A stretch of DNA of 48,681 nt from Nostoc sp. NMS7 (lineage in GTDB: Bacteria; Cyanobacteriota; Cyanobacteriia; Cyanobacteriales; Nostocaceae). The stretch is from assembly GCF_017115085.1 (NCBI RefSeq), contig NZ_JABXKJ010000166.1, positions 1 to 48,681 on the forward strand, given 5' to 3'. Each line of letters begins with the position of its first letter. The stretch's first letter is position 1. Under the pieces are notes generated by a model. The model made no database searches, was not told the origin of the DNA, and saw only the letters and a program-made list of their open reading frames with translations. Below are positions 32,478 through 41,800 of the stretch, in pieces. Both the position numbers and the translations under genes were made by a program.

Positions 32478-34001
32478 TTACTCATCTTCATCGGGTTCTA
32501 AATCGTCATTTGTTAGTTCCTGATGTGGGATAGCGGCGATAATTGCATCTATTACTTTAGATACTGGTAATATTTCAATATTAAGGTCGGGAAATTTGGT
32601 TCCTTTTGGGACGATCGCTCGTTTAAATCCCAACTTTGCAGCTTCTTTCAACCGCAGTTCCATTTGGGAAACCGATCGCACTTGTCCCCCTAACCCAACT
32701 TCACCGATTAATACTGTACCCGGATCAACGATGCGATCGCGGAAACTGGCAACGATGGCGATCGCTATTCCCAAATCTACCGCCGGTTCTTCCACATTCA
32801 ACCCACCCGCAGAACCAACGTAAGAATCTAACTTGGACATCGGAATTCCCACCCGTTTTTCTAAGACGGCGAGAATTTGCACTAGGCGGTTGTAGTCTAC
32901 ACCAGTTCCAGCCCGGCGAGGGGAAGGGTAGCTAGTGGGACTCACCAAAGCTTGCAACTCGACAACGATGGGGCGAGTACCTTCACAAGCAACTACAATC
33001 GCTGTACCAGGAGCAGGATCGTCACGGTTGCCTAAAAATAGCTCTGAGGGGTTGGCAACTTCCCGCAATCCATCTGTCACCATTTCAAAGATGCCGATTT
33101 CGTGAGTTGCGCCGAAGCGGTTTTTGACTGTCCGTAATAACCGATGGGAGGCAAAGCGATCGCCTTCAAAATACAACACCGTATCAACTAAATGTTCTAA
33201 AACTTTCGGCCCAGCGATCGCTCCTTCTTTGGTGACGTGTCCTACAATCAGCATCGTCACATCTTCGTGCTTCGCCACCTTCATCAGTGCTGCGGTACAT
33301 TCCCGTACCTGAGCCACCGAACCTGGTGCAGAAGTCAGCGCCGGAAAGAACACCGTTTGGATACTATCAATCACCGCCACGTTTGGTTTTAGAGAGTCTA
33401 TTTCGCGTAAAATTTCTTCTAAATCTGTTTCCGGCAGTACATATAAATCTGCACCTATACTGTCAGGATCTATGGGAAGTGTAGTCTCTACTACTGTAAC
33501 ATTCTCCTCATTCACCACACTGAGGTTTTTTGATACTCCCAAGCGAGAAGCTCGTAATTTTACCTGTTGTCCCGATTCTTCACCAGTTACGTAAAGGATG
33601 CGATATTTTTGCGCTAATTGATTTGATACTTGCAATAATAGAGTAGATTTACCGATACCAGGATCACCACCAATCAGCACCATAGAGCCGGGGACAATCC
33701 CACCCCCAAGTACGCGATCCAATTCTCCATAACCAGACTCCCAACGGGCAATTTGGCGATCGGTAATTTGGTCAAATGTTAAGGAGGCTCGCGCTTTCGC
33801 TGGTTTAGCGTGAGATTTGCCATTGGTGTGAGTTGATTGCCAACTACTCACTCCCCCCCGACTGGGTACATCTACTGAGGATTGAATAGAAATTTGTTCT
33901 TCCAAAGAGTTGTAAGTGCCGCAAGCTGGACATTTACCAAACCACTGGGGGGATTCTGCTCCACAATCGTTACAAACAAAAAAGGTTTTTGGCTTTGCCA
34001 T
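32478..34001 (-). CDS. radA: DNA repair protein RadA (Sms)
   Basis: 507 residues, standard family length plus a linker. The N-terminal C4 zinc finger is Cys10, Cys13, Cys24, Cys27 (CNDCG...CPACG). RecA-like ATPase: Walker A GGDPGIGKST (111-120) and IDSIQTVFFPALTSAPGSVA. The RadA-specific KNRFG motif is in LRTVKNRFGATHEIG. The C-terminal Lon-like domain contains VGSAGGLNVEEPAVDLGIAI and IGEVGLGGQVRSVSQ. It is a helicase-like branch-migration factor in recombinational repair. Residues 40-80 are a Ser/Thr/Lys-rich linker specific to this lineage. It diverges from rpaB across 170 bp. Confidence 0.96.
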   Translation of the reverse strand: MAKPKTFFVCNDCGAESPQWFGKCPACGTYNSLEEQISIQSSVDVPSRGGVSSWQSTHTNGKSHAKPAKARASLTFDQITDRQIARWESGYGELDRVLGGGIVPGSMVLIGGDPGIGKSTLLLQVSNQLAQKYRILYVTGEESGQQVKLRASRLGVSKNLSVVNEENVTVVETTLPIDPDSIGADLYVLPETDLEEILREIDSLKPNVAVIDSIQTVFFPALTSAPGSVAQVRECTAALMKVAKHEDVTMLIVGHVTKEGAIAGPKVLEHLVDTVLYFEGDRFASHRLLRTVKNRFGATHEIGIFEMVTDGLREVANPSELFLGNRDDPAPGTAIVVACEGTRPIVVELQALVSPTSYPSPRRAGTGVDYNRLVQILAVLEKRVGIPMSKLDSYVGSAGGLNVEEPAVDLGIAIAIVASFRDRIVDPGTVLIGEVGLGGQVRSVSQMELRLKEAAKLGFKRAIVPKGTKFPDLNIEILPVSKVIDAIIAAIPHQELTNDDLEPDEDE

Positions 34002-34171
34002 TCTTAAATATTATTAAATAATCTTAATATTTACTTAATTCTTGAAAAAAACTAAAATCTAATCATAGTAGTATTTAGAGCTTTTTCCAAATCAATTGAT
34101 GGAATGATATCTTAATATTATGGTATTAAAAATTAATCATGTAAATTTTTAGTGAAGGAGCCTGGAGAAAC

Positions 34172-34900
34172 TTGGAAAGCCATAAAGAAAAAATCTTGGT
34201 GGTAGACGACGAAGCCAGCATTCGCCGGATTTTGGAAACGCGCCTTTCCATGATTGGCTACGATGTAGTGACGGCTGGCGACGGGGAAGAAGCTTTAGAA
34301 ATTTTTCGCAAAACTGATCCTGACTTGGTAGTTTTGGATGTAATGATGCCAAAGCTAGACGGGTATGGTGTATGTCAAGAATTACGAAAAGAATCAGATG
34401 TGCCCATTATTATGCTAACAGCTTTGGGGGATGTAGCCGATCGCATCACTGGGCTAGAATTGGGTGCTGATGACTACGTAGTTAAACCATTTTCCCCCAA
34501 GGAGCTAGAAGCTCGAATTCGCTCAGTGTTGCGGCGGGTAGATAAAACCGGTGGTTCTGGCATTCCTAGTTCTGGGGTGATCCATGTCGCTATTATTAAA
34601 ATCGATACGAATAAGCGACAAGTTTACAAAGGTGATGAGCGGATTCGATTGACGGGTATGGAGTTCAGCTTGTTAGAGTTGTTAGTGAGTCGCTCTGGAG
34701 AAGCTTTTTCTCGTTCGGAAATTTTACAGGAAGTTTGGGGTTATACACCAGAACGCCATGTGGATACCCGCGTAGTAGATGTACATATATCCCGTTTGCG
34801 GGCAAAGTTAGAAGATGATCCTAGCAACCCAGAATTGATTCTCACAGCGCGGGGTACTGGTTATCTTTTCCAGAGGATTATTGAACCAGGGGAGGAGTGA
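34172..34900 (+). CDS. rpaB: Response regulator RpaB (Ycf27)
   Basis: 242 residues from TTG 34172 with GGAG 8 nt before; the LESHKEKILVVDDEASIRRI start fits cyanobacterial RpaB. Receiver domain: Asp12/Asp13, phospho-acceptor Asp56 in VVLDVMMPKLDGYG, Thr in IIMLTALGD, Lys in VVKPFSP. OmpR-type winged-helix output domain: RIRLTGMEFSLLELLV, WGYTPERHVDTRVVDVHISR and RGTGYLF. Near-identity to RpaB as I remember it makes the name secure. It is the essential high-light and redox regulator, partner of histidine kinase Hik33 (NblS), binding HLR1 sites. Its 3' trailer carries a strong G-quadruplex motif. Confidence 0.96.
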   Translation: MESHKEKILVVDDEASIRRILETRLSMIGYDVVTAGDGEEALEIFRKTDPDLVVLDVMMPKLDGYGVCQELRKESDVPIIMLTALGDVADRITGLELGADDYVVKPFSPKELEARIRSVLRRVDKTGGSGIPSSGVIHVAIIKIDTNKRQVYKGDERIRLTGMEFSLLELLVSRSGEAFSRSEILQEVWGYTPERHVDTRVVDVHISRLRAKLEDDPSNPELILTARGTGYLFQRIIEPGEE

Positions 34901-34915
34901 GGAAATGAGGGAGCA

Positions 34916-34955
34916 GGGGAGGCAGGGGAGGCAGGGGGAGAAGGGGAGGCAGGGG
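34916..34955 (+). repeat. Potential G-quadruplex in the rpaB 3' region
   Basis: Five runs of four or five G (34916, 34925, 34934, 34943 and 34952) are spaced by 4-5 nt on the coding strand, 15 bp after the rpaB stop. This satisfies the strict G4 pattern with four G-tetrads possible. Confidence 0.8.
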
Positions 34956-34986
34956 AGGAGAACTTATTGATTAATGCTCAATTCCC

Positions 34987-35007
34987 AATGACTAATGACT
35001 AATGACT
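34987..35007 (+). repeat. AATGACT x3 heptamer repeat containing the start codon of the CCB gene
   Basis: Units at 34987, 34994 and 35001. Each contains ATG, but only the third (35002) opens the long frame; the ATG at 34995 meets TAA after four codons. Confidence 0.85.
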
Positions 35008-35640
35008 AAACCTGATCCTAATCGAGTTTTGCGGCGTCTACCCCTTGTCGTAGGTGGGTTAGGCGCTGTGCTTTTGCTGATTAACCGTTTATTGACAGTG
35101 GAACTAACTCAATCCCAAGCGCGTGGTGATGTGGTGGGCGTGATTTTGAGTGCGGTGTTAATTTTGACGGGTTTAATTTGGCAGCAAGTTCAGCCGCGAT
35201 CGCCTGATACTGTAGAACTAATTGGAGAAGAAGGTTTTGTACTAGCAGCAGATTTACCAGAAGCCGTGAAAACTGAGTTAGCCTGGGCATCTCATTTATT
35301 GTTGACTAATACAGTAACGCGATCGCTTGTGGTTTTTTATCAAGGTAAAGTTTTGTTGCGTCGCGGCATTCTAGGTACTAAATCTGAGGTTGTACCAGGA
35401 GTAATCTTAAAACAAGTACTCGAAAAACAAAAGCCAATTTATCTAGTTGTGCTAACAGTATATCCAGGTAGGCTGGAATTTGATTATTTACCAGAAAATA
35501 CTCAAGGTGTAATTTGTCAACCTATTGGCAACCAAGGTGCGCTGATTTTGGCAGCGAATGCTCCTCGGAGTTATACCAAACAAGATGAAAACTGGATTGC
35601 CGGAATTGCTGATAAATTAGCCGTTACTCTTAGTACTTAG
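35002..35640 (+). CDS. Cofactor assembly of complex C subunit B (CCB2/CCB4-like)
   Basis: 212 residues. Two hydrophobic segments near the N-terminus (about 13-32, LPLVVGGLGAVLLLINRLL, and 45-60, VGVILSAVLILTGLIW) precede a soluble domain: ELIGEEGFVLAADLPEAVKT, VVFYQGKVLLRRGILG and LAANAPRSYTKQDENWIAGI. The pattern matches the cyanobacterial/plastid CCB family that attaches heme c_i to cytochrome b6. It works at the thylakoid or cytoplasmic membrane. The ATG is inside the third unit of an AATGACT heptamer repeat, with no Shine-Dalgarno sequence. It lies about 100 bp after rpaB, same strand. Confidence 0.85.
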   Translation: MTKPDPNRVLRRLPLVVGGLGAVLLLINRLLTVELTQSQARGDVVGVILSAVLILTGLIWQQVQPRSPDTVELIGEEGFVLAADLPEAVKTELAWASHLLLTNTVTRSLVVFYQGKVLLRRGILGTKSEVVPGVILKQVLEKQKPIYLVVLTVYPGRLEFDYLPENTQGVICQPIGNQGALILAANAPRSYTKQDENWIAGIADKLAVTLST

Positions 35641-35683
35641 TACAGAACACCACAAAAAGGGTATGGAATTTAATCATTTGTAG

Positions 35684-35710
35684 GTTGGGTAGAACGAAGT
35701 CGAACCCAAC
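35684..35710. repeat. Hairpin repeat between convergent CCB and M48-like genes
   Basis: GTTGGGT (35684-35690) and ACCCAAC (35704-35710) flank a 13-nt loop. This GTTGGGT...ACCCAAC form is a dispersed repeat in Nostocales, from memory. Its position between converging genes would suit termination, but there is no T-run. Confidence 0.55.
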
Positions 35711-35815
35711 ATCAAGTCTCAATATTTCCGAACCCCTTTTACAGTGACGTGTACTTAGCTGATTCGCTAGTTTAGAATTTAATCTAAAATCAGCAATCCA
35801 AAATCTAAAATTCAA

Positions 35816-36730
35816 TCACCAAGAAGTCAAAAAATTCCACCCTTCCTTTTCTGACGGTGTATTTCCTTCTTTTTCTTCGGCTTCTTCCGGTGCCTTTAAA
35901 TTTTGCTGTTGAATTAAATTATCATATTCTCCTGAATCAACCCATTTTAATAACTCACCAGCCCGCATAACTACCCACGAAAGTCCTGATTCTGTATAGC
36001 TTAATATTTTGGTGACTTTATCCACACTATCTAAGTTATTCGATGCAAACTCACGAGCTTGGACGAGGAAATCTTCGATCACAGGAGGAGTCAAGTAGTC
36101 ATGTGGCAAACCTGCGAGTTTCATCAGTGTAGTAGTTGCTACGTCAATATCTTGACAAGCAAGCATTGCAGCCCGATCAGCAGTGAATCTAGCCATCATT
36201 CGCCAATTATACAAACCCAGTTCCATTCCACCAGCTACTAAGCCACCTACCCCCAGTGTGGTACTGCTCAACAAATTTTTCAAAGTTGGCATCACAATTG
36301 CCATTTGGTGATACACCATATGCTGGCTCTTGATGCGAGCGACTTCGTGTCCGAAAACGTAAAGCAACTCATCTGCGTCAAGCCACTCCATTGCATCTAA
36401 ATTGATCCCAACAAGAGGTTTTTCCACCCCAACAATGTAGGTTTGAATATGACCGGTGCCTCGAAACAGATACAATTCAGGAAGTGGAGCAACATCAAGA
36501 ATTTGGCAGGTTTCTACAAAAGTCTGATGCAATTGGGGAAAATTACGGGGCGAAATTCTGATTTCACTACCAAGGCTTTGCAGTCTGAGTAAGCGATCGA
36601 TGCCGTATTCATTAACTTTTTTGAGTAGCAGGGAGACACCGGGCATATTTTGCAAAGAAGCCAAGGCTTTGCGATCAAAGGGGTGTTCGTACGCTGCTGA
36701 ACTCAGTCCAGTTAAAATTTTTCTCGTCAT
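35816..36730 (-). CDS. M48-like peptidase homologue lacking zinc ligands
   Basis: 304 residues. Overall sequence follows M48 peptidases: LYLFRGTGHIQTYIVGVEKP, VGINLDAMEWLDADELLYVF, then the site region GHEVARIKSQHMVYHQ (127-142), and MMARFTADRAAMLACQD (178-194). The HExxH motif reads His128-Glu-Val-Ala-Arg132, so the second His is Arg. The usual E-x-x-ADRA reads R-F-T-ADRA, so the third ligand Glu is also absent. A hydrophobic stretch lies at about 143-170. The C-terminus is acidic. It may be a non-catalytic membrane chaperone or regulator, or use other ligands. It diverges from the DUF456 gene. Confidence 0.8.
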   Translation of the reverse strand: MTRKILTGLSSAAYEHPFDRKALASLQNMPGVSLLLKKVNEYGIDRLLRLQSLGSEIRISPRNFPQLHQTFVETCQILDVAPLPELYLFRGTGHIQTYIVGVEKPLVGINLDAMEWLDADELLYVFGHEVARIKSQHMVYHQMAIVMPTLKNLLSSTTLGVGGLVAGGMELGLYNWRMMARFTADRAAMLACQDIDVATTTLMKLAGLPHDYLTPPVIEDFLVQAREFASNNLDSVDKVTKILSYTESGLSWVVMRAGELLKWVDSGEYDNLIQQQNLKAPEEAEEKEGNTPSEKEGWNFLTSW

Positions 36731-36850
36731 GGGTTTTGAGGTTTATCTTGGAGTGTTTAGGAAGTTCAGTTACTCAGTACGAACGGCTTGTGCTATCACT
36801 ACGCCTGTGGTTATGGGTTTGGGTTAGTAAACGGTACAGATACAATATAT

Positions 36851-36880
36851 AGTAGGGGCGCACAGATGTGCGCCCCTACT
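36851..36880. repeat. Perfect 14-bp-stem palindromic repeat
   Basis: AGTAGGGGCGCACA (36851-36864) is exactly complementary to 36867-36880 with a 2-nt loop. This GTAGGGGCGCAC palindrome is a common dispersed repeat in Nostocales, from memory. It lies 33 bp before the DUF456 start codon, in the divergent promoter region. Confidence 0.85.
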
Positions 36881-36912
36881 ACTAGGAAATTTAGAAATTT
36901 ACAATTTTATCT

Positions 36913-37431
36913 ATGCAAATTATTTATTGGCTATTACTTGCCGTAATGGTTGTGGGTATTATCGGTGCGGTAGTTCCAGCTATTCCTGGGAGCAGCTTAA
37001 TCTTAATTGCAATTATCGTCTGGGGAGTCGTTAGTAGTTCTTTTGCAGCGATCAAGATTCCCCTAATTGTGACAATTATTGTTTTACTTCTCAGTGTGGG
37101 AGTGGATTTTTTAGCTAGCTATGTGGGAGCAAGACAAGCTGGAGCTAGCAAGTGGGGGCAAATTGGCGCAATTGTCGGTTTGGTAGTGGGATTTCTGGGA
37201 TTATTACCAACGTTACCTTTTGGGGGGCCACTGTTAGGAATTTTACTAGGGCCGCTTGTGGGAGCAATTATTGGTGAGTATCTTTACCGACGTGAATTCG
37301 GGTTAGCCGTTAAGGCGGGTATTGGAATTGTCGTCGGATCTTTGGTTGGAAATTTGATTCAAGGGTTATTAGCGATCGCCGCAGTTGTAGTTTTTGTAAT
37401 CACAACTTGGCCACAGGTATTTGTCTCTTAG
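36913..37431 (+). CDS. DUF456-family membrane protein
   Basis: 172 residues, almost entirely hydrophobic, with four to five transmembrane segments. The family pattern shows in VVPAIPGSSLILIAIIVWGV, VDFLASYVGARQAGASKWGQ, IGAIVGLVVGFLGLLPTLPF and GPLLGILLGPLVGAIIGEYL. Glycine-rich motifs (GxxxG) suggest tightly packed helices. Family function is unknown; no neighbour on the strand suggests a partner. ATG 36913 has no clear ribosome-binding site; a palindromic repeat lies in the leader. Confidence 0.87.
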   Translation: MQIIYWLLLAVMVVGIIGAVVPAIPGSSLILIAIIVWGVVSSSFAAIKIPLIVTIIVLLLSVGVDFLASYVGARQAGASKWGQIGAIVGLVVGFLGLLPTLPFGGPLLGILLGPLVGAIIGEYLYRREFGLAVKAGIGIVVGSLVGNLIQGLLAIAAVVVFVITTWPQVFVS

Positions 37432-37484
37432 AATTAGACGGTGCTTTACGCTGTCGTTAACGTACTCTACTGCGTTCTAAAAGA

Positions 37485-37518
37485 TTAGCCCTTTCCTTGT
37501 AATTAAGGAAAGGGCTAA
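37485..37518. terminator. 14-bp-stem hairpin between convergent DUF456 and PRC-barrel genes
   Basis: TTAGCCCTTTCCTT (37485-37498) pairs perfectly with AAGGAAAGGGCTAA (37505-37518), loop GTAATT. T content after it is modest on the plus strand and low on the minus, so it may stop rightward transcription mostly by structure. Confidence 0.6.
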
Positions 37519-37601
37519 ATTAATCTTAAAATATTTCGTAATTTTCCGGTTGAATTACGAACTTGTACTGAGCGCAGCCTCTCGTAGAGAAGTATTACGA
37601 A

Positions 37602-38597
37602 TTAATATCCGCCTTCTTCTTCGTATTCTGGCTGTCTTTCCTTAACCTTCTTAGGAATATTCACCGGCTTCGGTGCATCTTCCCAAGCATCGCCCTCTAC
37701 GTCGTCATAATCATCGTATTCATCAACATAAGGCTTACTGATAGGCTGGGCATCATATTTTAGCGGTTCCGGTTGTTGATACCTGTCGTTACCCGTAGCC
37801 TCGCTCCAATTGTCTTCTTCCTCGTCTTCTTCGTATTGAATAGATTCATACTGACGCGCCTTCATTACCTGACGCTGTGGCCTTTCTTCTTCCACATAGT
37901 CTTCATTCCATTCCTCTTCCCGCGCTACGGGTTGGGGGGCGCGAACTCTCTGCTTGGGTGGCTGCAATGGCATTCCAGCCGGCAGTTGATTGCCTGGTGC
38001 AACTTGGCGCGGTGGAGTATAGCCGTATTCTTCTTCTGTATCGCGCTCCCAAGGTGCTTTGCCGATACCCAGACGCTCTAGTAAACCAACTGTCAACTGG
38101 TTCACCCGTTCTTCGGCTCCCTCAAAGACAATCAAGCGATTCGGGCCAGTGCTGACAATTTCATCTACTGAGAACTCGTAAGTACTCAGAAATTGATCGG
38201 GAATTTGGGGCAATCCTAAAGAAGCAATAACTATGGATTTAAGCTTCCCGGTTTCGGCGTTGAACTTGAAGCCCCGAACTTTGCCTAATACTTCACCTGT
38301 TTCTGTAATTACTTCCCAGCTAATCAGATTACTGAGAGATTCAACTTCGATATCTTCAATTACATCTTCGTTATCAACCAGGATGACATCACCAATCTGG
38401 TTGACGTTGTTGAGGTACATATAGCGCGGTATGCCCGAAATAGAGATCAGGCTGTCTCGCAAACCAAGAGCCACAACCTCTCGTTGATCAATATCAACCC
38501 AGACTTGACTGATGATGCCTAGCCGCTTACCGTTGTCGCGGGTAATCACCTGGGTATTTAATATGTCGGAACGCCTAATTATCTGTTCAGAGGTCAT
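37602..38597 (-). CDS. PRC-barrel protein with acidic disordered tail
   Basis: 331 residues. Two PRC-barrel domains lie in residues 1-85 (QIIRRSDILNTQVITRDNGK, RLGIISQVWVDIDQREVVAL) and 86-170 (ISWEVITETGEVLGKVRGFK, SIVIASLGLPQIPDQFLSTY). From about 185 to the end the protein is Pro, Gln, Asp and Glu rich (YEEDEEEDNW, YDDYDDVEGDAWED), probably disordered. PRC barrels are small beta barrels found in the photosynthetic reaction centre H subunit and in RimM. It is downstream of smc on the same strand with 241 bp of repeat DNA between, so a link to SMC is possible but unproven. Confidence 0.85.
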   Translation of the reverse strand: MTSEQIIRRSDILNTQVITRDNGKRLGIISQVWVDIDQREVVALGLRDSLISISGIPRYMYLNNVNQIGDVILVDNEDVIEDIEVESLSNLISWEVITETGEVLGKVRGFKFNAETGKLKSIVIASLGLPQIPDQFLSTYEFSVDEIVSTGPNRLIVFEGAEERVNQLTVGLLERLGIGKAPWERDTEEEYGYTPPRQVAPGNQLPAGMPLQPPKQRVRAPQPVAREEEWNEDYVEEERPQRQVMKARQYESIQYEEDEEEDNWSEATGNDRYQQPEPLKYDAQPISKPYVDEYDDYDDVEGDAWEDAPKPVNIPKKVKERQPEYEEEGGY

Positions 38598-38838
38598 TCT
38601 ATACCGAGTCCTGATCTCGAATCCGGTTTAACGCGATGTGCAACTTATTCTTGAAACCCCTCTCAAAACCTTTCACGCCAGTTGCTACGGGGCGAACCCC
38701 CGCAACGCACTGGCTCCCCCACTGGGAGAGAGGCTTTGATTTTTGCTCCCCTTCCCTAAAAGGGTTGGAGTTGGGGGTTACGTTTGAGAGAAAGTCGCGC
38801 ATGGCGTGGTTTATCTATACACTATTATTAACAAAAAT
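38598..38838. repeat. Dispersed repeat block between smc and the PRC-barrel gene
   Basis: Contains a hairpin-forming repeat GCCAGTTGCTACGGGG (38680) with CCCCCGCAACGCACTGGC arm ending near 38713, and the phrases AAACCCCTCTC and CTCCCCTTCCCTAAAAGGGT, all typical of dispersed cyanobacterial repeats. No gene. Confidence 0.6.
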
Positions 38839-41800
38839 TCAAGCAGATGTATTGGATGATTGTAACTTAATCCCCAAAACTTGAGTGTAAGCTCCTCGTG
38901 CTTGAGTAACGCCAATTGTGCGTTCGGCTGATTCTATCATCGGACGACGCAAACTTACAACTATAAATTGCGCTTGTTGTGACTGTTGTTTAATCATTCT
39001 AGCTAATCGTTCTACGTTTGCCCCATCCAAAAACATATCTACTTCGTCAAAAGCGTAAAATGGCGATGGGCGATAGCGTTGCAGGGCAAAGATAAAGCTC
39101 AAGGCTGTGAGTGATTTTTCTCCCCCAGACATGGAAGATAGGCGTTGTACAGGTTTGCCTTTGGGGTGCGCGACTAAATTCAGTCCACTGGTAAAGGGAT
39201 CTTCGGGATTTTCGAGTTGTAGGTAGCCATCGCCGTCTGAAAGAATCGCAAAAATCGATTGAAAGTTTTCATTGACAGCATCGAAAGCTTCTTTAAAGGC
39301 AAGTTGCCGCAATGTGGTAAAATTTTCAATCCGCAAAAGTAGTTCGGTGCGTTCCCCTTCTAAGGTTTGCAACTTTTGCGTGAGTTCCTGGAGGCGGTTT
39401 TGGGTGCGTTCGTGTTCTTCCAACGCCAGCATATTCACAGGTTCCATTGCCTGTAAGCGTTTGGTAAGCGATCGCAATTCTTTCTGCAATTCTTCCAAGT
39501 CTACCTGATTTGGAACTTCCGGCAAGGGATTTGGTAATTCTGCTCCTACATCCCGCAACTGATTTTGTAATGCAACTAATTCCTCCCGCCGCTTCTGTTG
39601 GGTTTCTTGGAGTTTTTCGATTTCCCATTGCAATTGTTGTTGGCGTAAAAGATGTGATCGCACTTCTAGTTCTGTGGCGTCGCGTTTTTGTTTCGCTTCT
39701 CCTAAATTTTGTTCCAGAAGACTGAGGTTGGCGCGGGTTTGGGTGATTTGATCGTCTATCGTTGTGGTTTGGCTGGAGACGCGATTCATCGCGTCTCTAC
39801 AAGAGATTTGTTGGGTTTCGTATTCGGTGATTCGCGTTTCTGCTTCTTGGATTTTTTCTTGCAAACGTTGTTGCTGATTTTCTAAATTTTTTAATCTTTG
39901 TTCAGCTTCGCGTAATGCTGTCTCCCGTTGTTGCAATTGTTGCTCTTGGATTTTAATTGTCGCCTGGATTTGTTGCCATTCGCTGGGAGTTTGAGATGCT
40001 TCCAACTCTGCTAAAGCGTGTCGCAATTGTTGCAACTGATTTTCTTGTCCCGGTAATTCCCGCTCTAAAATTTCCAATCGGGATTGAGCAGTGGCTAACT
40101 TTTGATTATTTTGGACTCGTTGCGATCGCGTCCCCTCTAATTGCGCTGTTAAACTCTTAATATCTTTCTGCAACTGTTCCCTTTGCAACTGCTGTTCACG
40201 CCGCGCCTGACGCGCTTCTGTGAGTTCTTGGGTGAGTTTTTTGGTTCTGGTTGATAAAGTTGCGATCGCTTCAGTACAACGCTCTAAAACCCGCTCAATA
40301 TCCAGCAAACGACTTCTCAAAGCGATCGCTTCATCAGATTCCGCCGCTTCCGCATTCCCAAACCGCAACGCCGAACGCTGAGTATTACTACCACCAGTCA
40401 TTGCACCGCTAGTTTCTAGAAGTTCCCCGTCTAAGGTGACGATGCGATACAGTCCTAAGTTTTTTCGCGCCGTCTCAAGGTTGGCAAATACTACCGTGTT
40501 ACCGAAAACATAGCTGAATACATCTTTGTAACGGCGATCGCAATCGACTAAATTAACAGCATAGTTAACGAAACCGTTAGCAAAACGCAGCGTTGCATCT
40601 TGAGTAAATTTGGGAGCGTGAATTTTATTCAGTGGTAAAAAAGTCGCCCTCCCAGCACGTTTCTGTTTGAGGAGTTCAATTCCGGCTGCGGCGATGCTGT
40701 CATCTTCAACTACAATATGTCCCAAACGTCCACCAGCAGACATTTCCAAAGCTAGCTGATGGCGAGGTTCCACCCTTCCCAACTGCACAACTAAGCCACA
40801 AAGTCCAGGCATTCCCGATTGTAAAATGACTTTACTAGCTTGGGTTCCTTGGACTTCTTGCTGTGCTTGCGCTTGCGCCTCTATTTTATCCAACTGGCGT
40901 TGTTTTTCCCGTTGTTCTAGCAAAAGTCGCTTTTGGGTTTCCTGTTGGATTTGCAATTCTTGTTCTGTGGCTGAAAGATTTTCGGCTAAATTTTGGATGG
41001 GTTCGCTAGAGGCGTTAAATTCCGTTTCAACTCGATTACATTCAGCTTGTTTTTCGGCTAATTCGGGTTCATCGCGTTCAATTAACTGAGTTTGCTCTTG
41101 GATTAGCTGCTGTAACTGGTGATTGCGTTCCTTGAGTTGTGCTTGTTCGGTGCGTTGCGGTTCCAGAGTTTGCAGCAAAGTTTCAATTTGACGGTTGAAT
41201 GCTGTTTGTTGCTGCACCCACGCTTCCGAAGCCGAAGCAATTTCTGCGGCTGCTTCGCGGGAGGTTTCTAGAGATTGCTGTGCTTCATCTCTTTGGTGCT
41301 GGGAAGCGGCGATGAATCGCGTCTCTACAATTTGTGTTTGGGCAATTTCTTCTAGGGAAAGACGATGTTTTTGAATTTCTTGTTGAGTTTGAGCTAGACG
41401 TTTGGCAGTTTCTTGAGAAGCTGTTTCTAATTCCGTTAGCTGACGCTGGAGTTGTTTACGTTCTGCTTCTTGGGTGGCAAGTGTAGATTGTACCGCCAAA
41501 AGTTCATCTTCTCCCAAGGCTTTTACATGGGCATTTAGTTGTTCAAGTTCAGCAGTTTTTTGGACAATTTCGGAATTTAGGTTTGTGAGTTGGGTAGTTA
41601 GTTCAGTAGAATTGCGATCGCCACTTTGAATTTCGTTAACTAACTTTTCTTGTTGTGCTTGTAGCGATCGCCATGATAAAACAGCTTCCCACGATTGTTT
41701 AGCCAGAAATTCCGTGCGAAGCTTTTGATATTTCTCAGCTTTCGCCCGATCTTGGGAAAGGCGATCGCGCTGTGCAGTTAATTCCGTCTCGATAATCCGA

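Noticed and set aside
32408..32491. Longer start for the Uma2 gene that would overlap radA
   Set aside because: AAGGAGA precedes ATG 32407, and the extra residues are not part of the family.
34130..34150. Possible HLR1 (RpaB-binding) site upstream of rpaB
   Set aside because: Only one TTTACA half-site can be read; the second half does not match the direct-repeat consensus.
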